64,000 nt of DNA from Rhizobium rhizoryzae (GCF_011046895.1 NZ_CP049250.1:1772501-1836500); one strand, 5' to 3'. Shown: positions 20,378 through 29,874, counted from the first letter of the stretch. The notes: generated by a model not told the origin, from the letters alone. Translations and numbers: made by a program.

Positions 20378-21178
20378 ATGGCTCGCTCCGCCCTTCTCAA
20401 CGTTATGGTTCAGGCAGCAATGAAAGCCGGCAAGTCACTTGCTCGCGATTTCGGCGAAGTGCAGAACCTGCAGGTTTCGGTCAAGGGTCCGGGCGATTTC
20501 GTTTCGCAGGCAGACCTGAAGGCGGAGAAGATCGTCTATGACGAGCTGATGAAGTCCCGCCCGACCTACGGTTTTCTGGGTGAGGAGAGCCAGGAGATCA
20601 AGGGCACGGACGGTGCGCATCGCTGGATCGTCGATCCGCTCGATGGCACCACCAACTTCCTGCACGGCATTCCACAGTTCGCGGTTTCCATCGCGCTGGA
20701 GCGGGACGGCGAAATCGTTGCCGGTGTCATTTTCAACCCGGCAACGGATGAGTTGTTCACGGCGGAAAAGGGCGGCGGTGCATTCCTCAACGATCGCCGC
20801 ATTCGCGTGGCGGCCCGCCGCGTTCTTTCCGATTGCGTCATCGGCTGCGGCATGCCGCATCTGGGTCGCGGCAATCACGGCAAGTTCCTGGTCGAACTGC
20901 GCCATGTCATGGGAGAAGTTTCCGGCGTTCGCCGTTTCGGCGCGGCCGCTCTCGATCTGGCCTATGTGGCAGCAGGCCGTATCGACGGCTTCTGGGAAGT
21001 GGGTCTTTCTCCGTGGGACATCGCGGCTGGTCTGATCCTCATCCGCGAGGCGGGTGGTTTCACCTCCACGCTCAAGGGCGGCACCGACATGCTGGACGAT
21101 GGCACGGTCGTTGCCGGTAACGAATTGATCCAGAAGCAATTGCTGGAAGTGACCAACCGTCCGGTGCCATCGCGCTGA
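20378..21178 (+). CDS. suhB: Inositol monophosphatase family protein (SuhB-like)
   Basis: A 266-residue Mg-dependent phosphatase of the IMPase family. Metal-site motifs are GEES (in FLGEESQEIKG), DPLDGTTNFLHG and the C-terminal WDIAAGLILIREAGG. Substrates in the family include myo-inositol-1-phosphate and, for HisN-type members, histidinol phosphate; sequence alone does not separate them. The gene follows the ThiE/Sel1 pair after 156 bases and is trailed by a RIME-like repeat. Confidence 0.88.
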   Translation: MARSALLNVMVQAAMKAGKSLARDFGEVQNLQVSVKGPGDFVSQADLKAEKIVYDELMKSRPTYGFLGEESQEIKGTDGAHRWIVDPLDGTTNFLHGIPQFAVSIALERDGEIVAGVIFNPATDELFTAEKGGGAFLNDRRIRVAARRVLSDCVIGCGMPHLGRGNHGKFLVELRHVMGEVSGVRRFGAAALDLAYVAAGRIDGFWEVGLSPWDIAAGLILIREAGGFTSTLKGGTDMLDDGTVVAGNELIQKQLLEVTNRPVPSR

Positions 21179-21185
21179 TTCGCGA

Positions 21186-21348
21186 CGACGCTAGAACTTT
21201 GACGCTTGAAACATCTTCGGCCCGGTTGGCTGGCCGAAGATCCTAATGCATGTCGCGCTCAACCGGATTCGGTTGAGCGGAACGTACATGCATCAAGTCA
21301 AAGTCTTACAGCGTCGTTCGCGCGTTCAATCGAACGCGCCGCGCTGTA
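21186..21348. repeat. RIME-like mosaic of nested palindromes
   Basis: A dense set of inverted repeats lies between suhB and the MotA-like gene. Outer arms are CGACGCT (21186-21192) and AGCGTCG (21310-21316), with further matching ACTTTGAC/GTCAAAGT. Inside are ATGCATGT/ACATGCAT and GCTCAACCG/CGGTTGAGC arms, plus an ATCTTCGGCC/GGCCGAAGAT hairpin. A second palindrome, TACAGCG/CGCTGTA (21307-21348), encloses GCGCGTTC/GAACGCGC. This resembles the Rhizobium intergenic mosaic elements (RIME) spread through rhizobial genomes; the assignment is from memory of the family. Confidence 0.65.
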
Positions 21349-21484
21349 GTGGATTTTTCCGATATTCACTCGGGGATCTTTCGAACGGGCGGGATAACCT
21401 GCTCATTGCCCGAGAGCATCACTTCAATTTGTCTCATTTTTGAAATAGCCTCCCCACCACAGTTGCGTGGAGGTTGCGTGCATC

Positions 21485-22540
21485 ATGGCGAATGATACCC
21501 TGGAAGATGTGAACGGGTCTGATCTGGCTCCCCGACACCACGGGTACAAACTTTCCAATCCGCTTCCCTTCATCTGGACCATGGTGATCTTCCTGATCAT
21601 CATCGGCTTCATCGCTGCTATCCTTTATCGGCAGGCGCATACGGCATTCATGACCAATCCGGGCCTGAACGGGCTCATTCTCGGTGTGCTGGGCATCGGC
21701 ATCATCCTGATCTTCAGCCAGGTCATCAGCCTCATTCCGGAGGTACGCTGGTTCAATTCCTTCCGTGCAGCCGGCAGCGCCGACAGGGTTGGCAAGGAGC
21801 CGCGTTTGCTGGCACCCATGCGCGCGCTGCTGGGGCGTAGCCGCCACGTGGCGCTGTCTGCCAATGTCTTGCGGTCGATCCTCGATTCCATCGGGACGCG
21901 ACTGGATGAAACACGGGATATATCCCGCTATCTCATCGGCCTGCTGGTGTTTCTCGGTCTTCTCGGCACCTTCTGGGGATTGATTGGAACGATCGGCTCG
22001 ATCAGCGAGGTCATCCAGGGTCTCGACCCGAATTCCGGCAACAACAATGACATTCTGACGGCGCTGAAAAGTGGCCTGACGGCGCCGCTGTCCGGCATGG
22101 GTACGGCCTTTTCGTCCTCGCTGCTCGGTCTTTCCGGCTCGCTGATCCTCGGATTTCTCGATCTCCAGGCCGGGCGTGCGCAGAACCGCTTCTACACGGA
22201 GCTGGAGAACTGGCTGTCTTCCGTCACCGACGTGAACTCCGAGAACGCCGTTGCCGACGTGTCCGGCCAGCCTTCGTCCGACGAACTGCGCCGCATGGTC
22301 GAGCAACTGCGCAAGCTGGTTGCGCTTCAGGCCAAGGGGCAGGCGCCTGGCGATGCAGGCTCGCAATCGGAACGCTCGATGGCAGCCATCAGCCAGCTTG
22401 CCGAAAGCATTCAGGGGCTGGTCAAGAACATGCGCAACGAGCAGCAGATGCTGCGCGATTGGATCGAGGCGCAGCAGGACGAGGCCAAAGCCATGCGCCG
22501 CGCGCTCGATCGCCTTTCCGACAAGATCGGGGAGAAATAA
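21485..22540 (+). CDS. MotA/TolQ/ExbB-like proton channel subunit
   Basis: A 351-residue membrane protein with four predicted spans (about 27-48, 63-84, 149-172 and 205-228). The last two carry the MotA/TolQ channel pattern GLLGTFWGLIGTI and GMGTAFSSSLLGLSGSLILG. ATG 21485 has a GGAGG site 11 bases upstream, better than GTG 21467. The C-terminal third is charged and helical. With the next gene it forms a MotA/MotB-like stator pair. No flagellar genes are nearby, and this is distinct from the tolQR pair at 60 kb. The role is unknown. Confidence 0.82.
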   Translation: MANDTLEDVNGSDLAPRHHGYKLSNPLPFIWTMVIFLIIIGFIAAILYRQAHTAFMTNPGLNGLILGVLGIGIILIFSQVISLIPEVRWFNSFRAAGSADRVGKEPRLLAPMRALLGRSRHVALSANVLRSILDSIGTRLDETRDISRYLIGLLVFLGLLGTFWGLIGTIGSISEVIQGLDPNSGNNNDILTALKSGLTAPLSGMGTAFSSSLLGLSGSLILGFLDLQAGRAQNRFYTELENWLSSVTDVNSENAVADVSGQPSSDELRRMVEQLRKLVALQAKGQAPGDAGSQSERSMAAISQLAESIQGLVKNMRNEQQMLRDWIEAQQDEAKAMRRALDRLSDKIGEK

Positions 22541-22543
22541 GCC

Positions 22544-23575
22544 ATGGCGCTAGGTCGCAACCGGCGCCGCGAGCGCGGGGTCGATTACTGGCCGGGCTTT
22601 GTCGATGCGCTGTCGACGCTGCTGCTCGCCATCATGTTTCTGCTCACGGTGTTCGTGCTGGCCCAGTTTATTCTCGGTCGGGAGATCACGGGTCGCGATG
22701 AGGTCCTGACGCGTCTGAACAGCCAGATTGCCGAACTGACCGAACTGCTGGCGCTTGAAAAGAGTGGCAAACAGGATGCCGAGGATGTGCTGGCCAATCT
22801 TCAGGCCTCGCTCTCGGCATCTGAAACGGAACGCTCGCGGCTTCAGGCGCTTCTTGATCGCGGGGCCGGCTCCAGTGACGCGGCCAATGCCCGGATTGGT
22901 ACGCTGACCGAACAGCTCAATCAGGAGCAGCAGGCAAGTGCGCGCGCCATGAGCCAGGTCGAACTGCTCAATCAGCAGATCGCCGCCTTGCGAGCGCAGA
23001 TCGCCGCCGTCGAAGCGGCACTGCAGGCTTCTGAAGCGAGGGATCAGAACTCGCAGGCGAAAATCGCCGATCTTGGCCGGCGCCTGAATGTGGCGCTTGC
23101 CCAGCGCGTTCAGGAACTCAACCGCTACCGTTCCGATTTCTTCGGTCGGTTGCGGGAAATTCTATCCGACCGCCAGAACATCCGCATTGTCGGAGACCGC
23201 TTCGTGTTCCAGTCGGAAGTTCTGTTTCCCGTTGGCGGATCCGATCTCGATGACCGGGGTCGCACCGAAATGGACAAGCTCGCGACCGCACTTCTGGAAC
23301 TTGCGCAGGAAATTCCCGCGGAAATAAACTGGGTTCTGCGTGTCGATGGCCATACGGACAATGCGCCTTTGAGTGGCACCGGGCGCTATCGCGATAACTG
23401 GGAGCTTTCCTCCGCTCGAGCTACATCCGTGGTAAAGTATCTTATTTCGAAGGGTGTGCCCGCCAATCGTTTGGTGGCAGCAGGCTTCGGCCAGTTCCAG
23501 CCGATTGCCGAGGGCGAAACGCCGGAAGCACGGTCGCAGAACCGCCGTATCGAGCTGAAGCTTACCGAGAGATAA
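22544..23575 (+). CDS. MotB/OmpA-domain peptidoglycan-binding channel partner
   Basis: A 343-residue protein. One membrane span near residues 17-44 carries the proton-binding Asp21 (FVDALSTLLLAI). A long coiled coil runs from about 55 to 200, and a C-terminal OmpA/MotB peptidoglycan-binding domain contains HTDNAPL and ELSSARATSVVKYL. It starts four bases after the MotA-like stop. Together they look like a 5:2-type proton-driven unit anchored to the wall. The pair resembles the ZorA-ZorB core of Zorya defence, but no zorC, zorD or zorE follows. Confidence 0.83.
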   Translation: MALGRNRRRERGVDYWPGFVDALSTLLLAIMFLLTVFVLAQFILGREITGRDEVLTRLNSQIAELTELLALEKSGKQDAEDVLANLQASLSASETERSRLQALLDRGAGSSDAANARIGTLTEQLNQEQQASARAMSQVELLNQQIAALRAQIAAVEAALQASEARDQNSQAKIADLGRRLNVALAQRVQELNRYRSDFFGRLREILSDRQNIRIVGDRFVFQSEVLFPVGGSDLDDRGRTEMDKLATALLELAQEIPAEINWVLRVDGHTDNAPLSGTGRYRDNWELSSARATSVVKYLISKGVPANRLVAAGFGQFQPIAEGETPEARSQNRRIELKLTER

Positions 23576-23682
23576 TCCGCTAAATAAGCAGTTTTCGAAA
23601 CGTATTGGGCTCCACGTCTGCCCCTTGCCCTCTATTGACGTTTGCGTAAGAGTAAATGGAAATCGGGGGAGGGAGATTCACC

Positions 23683-25326
23683 GTGGAGTTTGATGTCATC
23701 GTCGTTGGCGGCGGGCTGGCGGGTCTGGTCGCAGCAACGGAAGCCACTGCCGCGGGCAAGCGCGTTTGCCTGATCGATCAGGAAGGGCCGCAAAATCTCG
23801 GTGGACAGGCTTTCTGGTCGCTGGGTGGCCTGTTCTTTGTCGATAGCCCGGAACAGCGGCGAATGCGCATTCGCGACAGTCTGGACCTTGCCCGTCAGGA
23901 CTGGCAGGGTTCCGCTGGTTTCGATAGGCCGGAAGATCACTGGCCGCGTCTGTGGGCCGAAGCATATCTGCAATTTGCAGCGGGCGAAAAGCGGGCATGG
24001 CTGCACCAGATGGGCATGCGCTGGTTCCCGGTTGTCGGCTGGGCGGAGCGGGGCGGCTCCCAAGCACATGGCCATGGAAACTCGGTTCCGCGCTTTCATG
24101 TGACCTGGGGAACAGGGCCGGGCGTCATCGAACCCTTCGTCAAGCGCGCTGAGGCCGATGCGGACAAAGGTCTCCTGACGTTCAAGTTTCGTCATCAGGT
24201 CGACAACCTCGTCAGTCAAGCGGGGCGCATCACCGGCGTGTCCGGCACTATTCTTGCGGATGATCCGGTCTTGCGCGGGCAGAAGAGTTCGCGCGAGGCT
24301 GTGGGGTCCTTCGAATTCACTGCCGTTGCCGTCATCGTCGCATCGGGTGGCATTGGTGGAAATCACGACCTCGTCCGGCGCAACTGGCCCCGCGAGAGGC
24401 TGGGCGATCCACCGCAGAGCATGGTCAGCGGTGTGCCTCACCATGTCGATGGCCGGATGATCGGGATCACCCAGGCAAGCGGCAGCGCAGTCATCAACCC
24501 GGACCGCATGTGGCATTATACGGAGGGCTTGCGGAACTGGGATCCGATCTGGCCCAACCACGGCATCCGCATTCTGCCGGGGCCATCCTCCTTCTGGTGC
24601 GATGCGAATGGGGAGCGCCTGCCTGCGCCCGCCATGCCGGGATTCGATACGCTCGGCACGTTGAAGATCTTGCGAGATCGGGGATCGGATTACAGCTGGT
24701 TCATCCTCACCAAGGCGATCATCAAGAAGGAGTTTGCCCTTTCAGGATCTGAGCAGAACCCGGATCTGACGGGTAAGAATATCCGGCTTCTGTTGAAGCG
24801 TCTCGGCAAGGAGCCTCCCGCGCCCGTTCAGGCCTTCATGGACAAGGGCGAGGATTTCGTGGTGCGCAACTCGCTGGAAGAGCTGGTTGCGGGCATGAAC
24901 AGGCTGACCGGTGAAAACAGGCTGGATCCCTCGCGCATTCGCCAGCAGATCGAGGCGCGAGACCGTGAAATTCTCAATAGCTTCTCGAAGGATGCGCAAG
25001 TCACTGCCATACGCGGCGCCCGAAACTATCTCGGCGACAAACTGATGCGCACGGCCAAGCCGCATCGTTTGCTCGATCCGGCAGCAGGCCCGCTCATCGC
25101 GGTGCGTCTGCATGTCCTGACGCGCAAGACGCTTGGCGGCATCCACACAGATCTCAATGCGCGCGTGCTGGGGGCGGATGGCGAGGTCGTGCCGGGGCTT
25201 TATGCCGTTGGCGAGGCCGCAGGTTTCGGCGGGGGCGGCCTGCACGGGTACAATGCGCTGGAAGGGACATTTCTCGGCGGCTGCCTGTTTTCGGGCCGCA
25301 TCGCCGGGCGACATGCGGCAGCCTGA
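23683..25326 (+). CDS. FAD-dependent dehydrogenase of the fumarate-reductase/ketosteroid-dehydrogenase type
   Basis: A 547-residue flavoprotein with an N-terminal FAD-binding motif FDVIVVGGGLAGLVAATEA and a C-terminal GEAAGFGGGGLHGYNALEGTFLGG closing motif, as in FAD_binding_2 enzymes annotated as FAD-binding dehydrogenases. The substrate is unknown. GTG 23683 is preferred because GGGGGAGGGAG lies just upstream; ATG 23656 adds nine residues and lacks such a site. It converges on the Bug binding-protein gene across a strong terminator. Confidence 0.85.
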   Translation: MEFDVIVVGGGLAGLVAATEATAAGKRVCLIDQEGPQNLGGQAFWSLGGLFFVDSPEQRRMRIRDSLDLARQDWQGSAGFDRPEDHWPRLWAEAYLQFAAGEKRAWLHQMGMRWFPVVGWAERGGSQAHGHGNSVPRFHVTWGTGPGVIEPFVKRAEADADKGLLTFKFRHQVDNLVSQAGRITGVSGTILADDPVLRGQKSSREAVGSFEFTAVAVIVASGGIGGNHDLVRRNWPRERLGDPPQSMVSGVPHHVDGRMIGITQASGSAVINPDRMWHYTEGLRNWDPIWPNHGIRILPGPSSFWCDANGERLPAPAMPGFDTLGTLKILRDRGSDYSWFILTKAIIKKEFALSGSEQNPDLTGKNIRLLLKRLGKEPPAPVQAFMDKGEDFVVRNSLEELVAGMNRLTGENRLDPSRIRQQIEARDREILNSFSKDAQVTAIRGARNYLGDKLMRTAKPHRLLDPAAGPLIAVRLHVLTRKTLGGIHTDLNARVLGADGEVVPGLYAVGEAAGFGGGGLHGYNALEGTFLGGCLFSGRIAGRHAAA

Positions 25327-25335
25327 GCAGGGGAA

Positions 25336-25375
25336 GCCAGAGAGGCGGCGTAAGCTGCCTCTCTGGCCTTTTTGT
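25336..25375 (+). terminator. Strong Rho-independent terminator after the FAD dehydrogenase
   Basis: An 11-bp perfect stem (25336-25346 with 2557-type partner at 25357-25367) with a 10-base loop is followed by CTTTTTGTT. It separates two convergent genes. Confidence 0.9.
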
Positions 25376-25389
25376 TGAGGGTCGTAGAC

Positions 25390-26361
25390 TTAATCCATCG
25401 TCACATTGGCGCTCTTGACGATGGGTGCCCATTTCGCCAGCTCCGCCTTCACATGGTCGCCCAGTTGCTCCGGTGAGGAGGCAACGATGGAGGCGCTGAA
25501 TTCCTTCATGCGGTCGGCCACGGCTGGCGTTGCGAGCGCTGCCTTCGCGGCTGCGTTCAGGCGGTCCACCACGGGCTTGGGCGTGCCCTTTGGAGCAAAG
25601 AGAGCGTTCCAGGTATAGGTCTCATAGCCCGGGATGCCAGCCTCAGCCATGGTCGGAACATCCGGGAAGGATGGTGCGCGCTGTGATGTGGTGACGGCGA
25701 GGGCGCGCAGTGTTCCGGCCTTGATGTGACCGGAAGAGGAGGGAAGGTTGTCGAACATGATCGGCACCTGATTGCCGATGACATCGTTCAGTGCAGGACC
25801 GGCGCCCTTGTAAGGCACGTGCTGCATGTTGACGTTCGCCATGCTGTTGAACAGCAGGCCCGACAGATGCAGCGGCGTTCCATTGCCGGACGAGGCATAG
25901 CTGTACTTGTCCGGATTGGCCTTCAGAAGCGCCAGCAGTTCGGCAACATTCTTCGCGGGAAGCTGCGGATTGACGACCAGCACGTTCGGAACGACCACCA
26001 GCAGCGAGACTGGAGCAAAGTCCTTTTCGGCATCGTAGGGCTTGGCCTTCAGCATCAGCGGGTTCAGTGCATGGGTGGCGACGGTTCCCATGAGGATGGT
26101 ATAGCCATCCGGTTCGGCACGGGAGACGTTGGCCGCTCCCAGGCTTCCGCCAGCGCCCGCGACGTTCTGGATGATGACCTGCTGGCCAAGATCGGCAGAC
26201 ATGCGCTCGGCAATGACGCGAGCAACCACATCCGTTGAGCCACCCGCCGCGAATGGCACGACGAGCGTGATCGTACGTTCCGGAAACTGCGCGCTGGCGC
26301 TGCTTGCGGCAAAAAGGCCCGTCATCAGGCCAGCGGCCAGAATGGATTTGAGAAACTTCAT
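25390..26361 (-). CDS. Bug/TctC-family periplasmic solute-binding protein
   Basis: A 323-residue tripartite tricarboxylate transporter receptor. It has a signal peptide (MKFLKSILAAG to ASAQ), then the family opening FPERTITLVVPFAAGGSTDVVAR and later QHVPYKGAGPALNDV and FAPKGTPKPVVDRLN. ATG 26361 has GGAGG nine bases upstream; the longer frame to 26532 is not supported. The usual TctA/TctB membrane partners are not in the window, so this is an orphan receptor, common in this family. Ligand unknown. Confidence 0.9.
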   Translation of the reverse strand: MKFLKSILAAGLMTGLFAASSASAQFPERTITLVVPFAAGGSTDVVARVIAERMSADLGQQVIIQNVAGAGGSLGAANVSRAEPDGYTILMGTVATHALNPLMLKAKPYDAEKDFAPVSLLVVVPNVLVVNPQLPAKNVAELLALLKANPDKYSYASSGNGTPLHLSGLLFNSMANVNMQHVPYKGAGPALNDVIGNQVPIMFDNLPSSSGHIKAGTLRALAVTTSQRAPSFPDVPTMAEAGIPGYETYTWNALFAPKGTPKPVVDRLNAAAKAALATPAVADRMKEFSASIVASSPEQLGDHVKAELAKWAPIVKSANVTMD

Positions 26362-26568
26362 CCGATCATCCTCCCGTAAATGGTCAAGCCAGCAGACGGT
26401 TCTCCTCCACGCCTGCCAGATGCGCGGAATTGTTGTCGCACGGATGCACAACACAACGGAAATACGACGATCGATCGGAAGGCACGCGCCAGACAATCTG
26501 CGAATGGGTGATTTTCCACCCATGCACAGCATTTGCCGGGTGGATTTCCACCCAACGTCCGGCCTTGC

Positions 26569-28353
26569 TTATTGCGCGGCGATGAAGCTCTGGCTGCCAG
26601 CCTCGAATTGTAGTTTGGCAAGGCTGGCATAGAGGCCGCCCTTCGCAACCAGTTGCTGGTGCGTTCCTTCCTCAACGATCCGCCCGTTCTCCATGACCAG
26701 AATGCGATCGGCCTTGAGAATGGTCGCGAGGCGATGAGCAATCACGATGGTCGTGCGGTTCTGCATCAGACCATCCAGTGCCTTCTGCACCAGCGTTTCG
26801 CTTTCGGCATCCAGCGCCGAGGTGGCTTCGTCCAGAAGCAGTACGGGTGCATCCTTGAGGATGGCGCGGGCTATGGCAATGCGCTGTCTCTGGCCGCCGG
26901 AAAGGGTAACGCCACGTTCGCCTGCCATGGTGTCATAGCCGTTTTCGAGACGGGAAATGAACTCATCCGCCTGCGCCGCAATCGCCGCCTGCCGAACGGC
27001 CTCGCGCGTGGCATTCGGCTGTCCGAAAGCGATGTTGTCATGGATGGAAGCGGCAAAGATGGTCACATCCTGCGGCACGATGGCAAGACGCGAACGAAGT
27101 TCTGCAAGCCTTGCCTCGCGCAGATCGACGCCATCGAGGCGAATTGCGCCGGATGTCGGATCATAGAAACGCATCAGCAGGGCAAGAAGCGTGCTCTTGC
27201 CAGCGCCGGAAGGGCCGACGACTGCGACTGTTTCACCCGCAGCGACCGTGAAGGACAGCTGCTCGATGGCTGCGGCATTGGTCCGTGTCGGGTAGATGAA
27301 GCCAACCTTGTCGAAGCTGACTTCGCCGCGTGCGGGGGAGGGCAGGGAAACCGGATGCTGTGGATCGCGAATCGCCGGGACTTCGCTCAGCAATTCGCTG
27401 AGGCGCTCCGCCGCGCCACCAGCCTGCGAAAGCTCTCCCCAGACCTCGGAAAGTTGACCGAGTGAGCTTGCGGCGATGACTGAATAGAGAACGAATTGCC
27501 CAAGCGTTCCGGCGGTCATGGTGCCGTTCAGCACGCTTTGTGCGCCGTACCACAGCACGCCGACAATGCTGCCAAAGACCATCAGGATGGCGAAGCCGGT
27601 GAGGAAGGCCCGTGACCGGATGGCAACGCGCGCTGCGTCATAGGCCGCTTCGACGGTCGAGGTGTAGCGCGCGCTCGCGGCCTGTTCGGCGCCGAAGGCG
27701 TGAACGGTCCGATTGGCCGATATGGTCTCAGACGCGAAGGCGGAGGTTGCAGCCAGCGTATCCTGGGCCGCGCGCGCACGGCGGCGAACGGAGCGCCCGA
27801 AACCCACCAGCGGGAAGACGATCAGCGGAATGGCGCCCAGAACCAGAAGCGAGAGCTTCGGGCTCGTCAGGATCATCATTGCCATCGCGCCAAGACAGAG
27901 GATGACATTGCGCAGGGCCTGCGAGGCGGCGGAACCAAAGGCGGACTTGATCTGTGTCGTATCCGCCGTCAGGCGCGAGACGATTTCACCGGACTGGTTG
28001 ACATCGAAGAAGGAGGCCGAGAGCGCGGTGACCCGCTGGAAGACTTCTGTGCGGAGATCGGCAACGACGCGTTCACCGATCGTGATGACATAGTAGTAAC
28101 GCATGGCGCTCGACACCGCGAGAAGCACGGCCAGCGCCAGCAACATGGCAAAATAGCTGTTGATGAAGCTGCCGTCTGCCGCCGCGAAACCATGATCCAC
28201 CATGCGGCGCACGGCCAGCGGCAACATCAGCGTTGTTGCCGCCGCAAGCGCCAGAAACACGCCTGCAGCCGCCACCATCTTCCTGTAGCGCATGACATAG
28301 GGCATCAGGCGCAGCAGAGGCTGGGGGGAGCGGCGCGTCTTCTCGGCTTTCAT
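26569..28353 (-). CDS. ABC exporter, fused permease and ATPase
   Basis: A 594-residue half-transporter of the MsbA/lipid-and-drug exporter type. The N-terminal ABC transmembrane domain (about 20-320) has six spans. The C-terminal ATPase has Walker [10 protein letters not shown], the signature [14 protein letters not shown], Walker [13 protein letters not shown] and the His-switch IVIAHR. It should work as a homodimer pumping a hydrophobic substrate outward. The substrate cannot be told. It stands alone and is divergent from rpmE. Confidence 0.92.
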   Translation of the reverse strand: MKAEKTRRSPQPLLRLMPYVMRYRKMVAAAGVFLALAAATTLMLPLAVRRMVDHGFAAADGSFINSYFAMLLALAVLLAVSSAMRYYYVITIGERVVADLRTEVFQRVTALSASFFDVNQSGEIVSRLTADTTQIKSAFGSAASQALRNVILCLGAMAMMILTSPKLSLLVLGAIPLIVFPLVGFGRSVRRRARAAQDTLAATSAFASETISANRTVHAFGAEQAASARYTSTVEAAYDAARVAIRSRAFLTGFAILMVFGSIVGVLWYGAQSVLNGTMTAGTLGQFVLYSVIAASSLGQLSEVWGELSQAGGAAERLSELLSEVPAIRDPQHPVSLPSPARGEVSFDKVGFIYPTRTNAAAIEQLSFTVAAGETVAVVGPSGAGKSTLLALLMRFYDPTSGAIRLDGVDLREARLAELRSRLAIVPQDVTIFAASIHDNIAFGQPNATREAVRQAAIAAQADEFISRLENGYDTMAGERGVTLSGGQRQRIAIARAILKDAPVLLLDEATSALDAESETLVQKALDGLMQNRTTIVIAHRLATILKADRILVMENGRIVEEGTHQQLVAKGGLYASLAKLQFEAGSQSFIAAQ

Positions 28354-28552
28354 CGGGCATTTCCGTCTGGCTTGGCCACAAAACAGGGCTGTTCAGCCCG
28401 TTTGCGGGTACTTGTGCTTTGGGAGACCTTCCTGTATAGGCTCCGCATCGAATTGGGAAGCCGTGGCCTTGACCGGTGCACGGCTTCATTTACGGAATAG
28501 GGTCGCTCGCTGCAATTGCGACATAAAGACCCCGCAAAGCAGGAACTGTGTC

Positions 28553-28774
28553 ATGAAGGCGAACATCCATCCCGACTACCACAAGATCAAGGTTGTCATG
28601 ACTGACGGCACCGAATACGAAACCTTCTCCACGTGGGGTTCGGAAGGCGCAGTGATGAACCTGGAAATCGATTCCAAGTCGCATCCGGCATGGACCGGCG
28701 GCAGCCAGCAGCTGATGGACCGCGGTGGCCGCGTTTCCAAGTTCAACAAGCGCTTCGGCGGCCTCGGCCTCTGA
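28553..28774 (+). CDS. rpmE: 50S ribosomal protein L31, zinc-free form
   Basis: A 73-residue L31 that begins [19 protein letters not shown]. The first cysteine pair of zinc-binding L31 is replaced by HPDYH, and there is no cysteine anywhere, so it is the zinc-independent type. It contributes to the intersubunit bridge of the large subunit. It is monocistronic, with an AGGAA site upstream and a strong terminator downstream. Confidence 0.96.
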   Translation: MKANIHPDYHKIKVVMTDGTEYETFSTWGSEGAVMNLEIDSKSHPAWTGGSQQLMDRGGRVSKFNKRFGGLGL

Positions 28775-28814
28775 TCTTGAGCCGGATCATGCATCCGGTT
28801 CTCTGACGATATCC

Positions 28815-28856
28815 TGCCGCCCGAGGCGAAAGCTTCCGGGCGGTTTTCTTTTTTGT
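28815..28856 (+). terminator. Rho-independent terminator of rpmE
   Basis: A CCGCCCG/CGGGCGG stem (28817-28823 with 28837-28843) is followed by TTTTCTTTTTT. It lies 43 bases after the rpmE stop and just before the DD-carboxypeptidase gene. Confidence 0.9.
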
Positions 28857-28885
28857 CCGAAAGCCGGTATCTCGGCTTTCGCAAC

Positions 28886-29794
28886 ATGAAGAGAATGCTC
28901 ATGTCTTTTGCCTTTTCGCGGTCGCTGACCTCGCTTTTCGTCGCAGGCTCCCTGTTTCTGTCCACTGCACCGGTCCATGCCGAAGGCAATCAGGCCAGCC
29001 TGGTCATCGATGTGAAAACCGGCCAGGTGCTGGAAGCTGACCGTGCGACGGAGCTGCATTATCCGGCTTCGCTCACGAAGATGATGACGCTCTACATGAC
29101 GTTCGAGGCGCTTCACTCCGGCAAGTTGAAATGGACGGACCGGATCAAGATTTCCGAGAACGCCAATAACAAGGAGCCGTACAAGTTTGCGATCGGTGCC
29201 GGAAACACGATCAGCGTGCGCGAGGCGGTCGAAGGCATGATCGTGATCTCTGCCAATGATGCCGCAACCGCCATGGGCGAGTATTTCGGTGGCACCGAAG
29301 AAGGCTTTGGAAAGTTGATGACGGTAAAGGCGCGCCAGCTCGGCATGGCCAACACCGTCTTCAAGAATCCCGCCGGACTTCCCGACCCCGAGCAGGTGAC
29401 CACTGCTGCCGACATGGCGAAGCTTGGCATGGCGCTGATGCGCGACTTCCCCGAAGACTTCAAGATGTTTTCCGCGCGGTCCATCCAGTTCCGCAGCATG
29501 AAGATCCGCGGTCATAACGGCGTACTGAACACCTATCCGGGCGCCAGCGGAATCAAGACAGGCTATACGGATGCATCCGGATACAACCTGGTGACCTCGG
29601 TTTCGCGAGGAGGGCGCAGTCTCGTCGGTGTCGTGCTCGGTGGAAAGACGGCTCAGGAACGGGATGAGACGATGAAGGTTCTCCTCGATCGCTTCCTGCC
29701 GGCTGATCCGACGGCTGTTGCAAAGCGTCCCGGTGCGGATGTCGTTGCTCCTGCAAAGACAGCGACGGTCAAGACGACCGTTGCCCAGCCCTGA
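28886..29794 (+). CDS. D-alanyl-D-alanine carboxypeptidase (PBP5/6 class, S11)
   Basis: A 302-residue exported penicillin-binding protein with a signal peptide (about 1-32). The three active-site motifs are SLTK at 62-65 (nucleophile Ser62), SAN at 122-124 and KTG at 224-226. It trims the terminal D-Ala from peptidoglycan pentapeptides. It lacks the long C-terminal PBP5 domain and amphipathic anchor, so it is a short form, possibly soluble in the periplasm. Starts at 28895 and 28901 are also possible. Confidence 0.92.
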   Translation: MKRMLMSFAFSRSLTSLFVAGSLFLSTAPVHAEGNQASLVIDVKTGQVLEADRATELHYPASLTKMMTLYMTFEALHSGKLKWTDRIKISENANNKEPYKFAIGAGNTISVREAVEGMIVISANDAATAMGEYFGGTEEGFGKLMTVKARQLGMANTVFKNPAGLPDPEQVTTAADMAKLGMALMRDFPEDFKMFSARSIQFRSMKIRGHNGVLNTYPGASGIKTGYTDASGYNLVTSVSRGGRSLVGVVLGGKTAQERDETMKVLLDRFLPADPTAVAKRPGADVVAPAKTATVKTTVAQP

Positions 29795-29814
29795 CACTAT
29801 CTATTCGAGCAAAG

Positions 29815-29854
29815 AAAAAGCCGCGTCGCCCTTCATGGGCATCGCGGCTTTTTT
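29815..29854. terminator. Bidirectional terminator between carboxypeptidase and rcdA
   Basis: Arms AAAAAGCCGCG (29815-29825) and CGCGGCTTTTTT (29843-29854) give a stem flanked by A- and T-runs on both strands, with an inner GCCC/GGGC pairing. It serves both convergent genes. Confidence 0.92.
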
Positions 29855-29874
29855 CATGAACTTCTTCGTTGGGC

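Noticed and set aside
21485..23575. Zorya anti-phage system
   Set aside because: Only the ZorA/ZorB-like motor proteins are present. Neither ZorC/ZorD nor ZorE is encoded next to them; the next gene is an FAD dehydrogenase.
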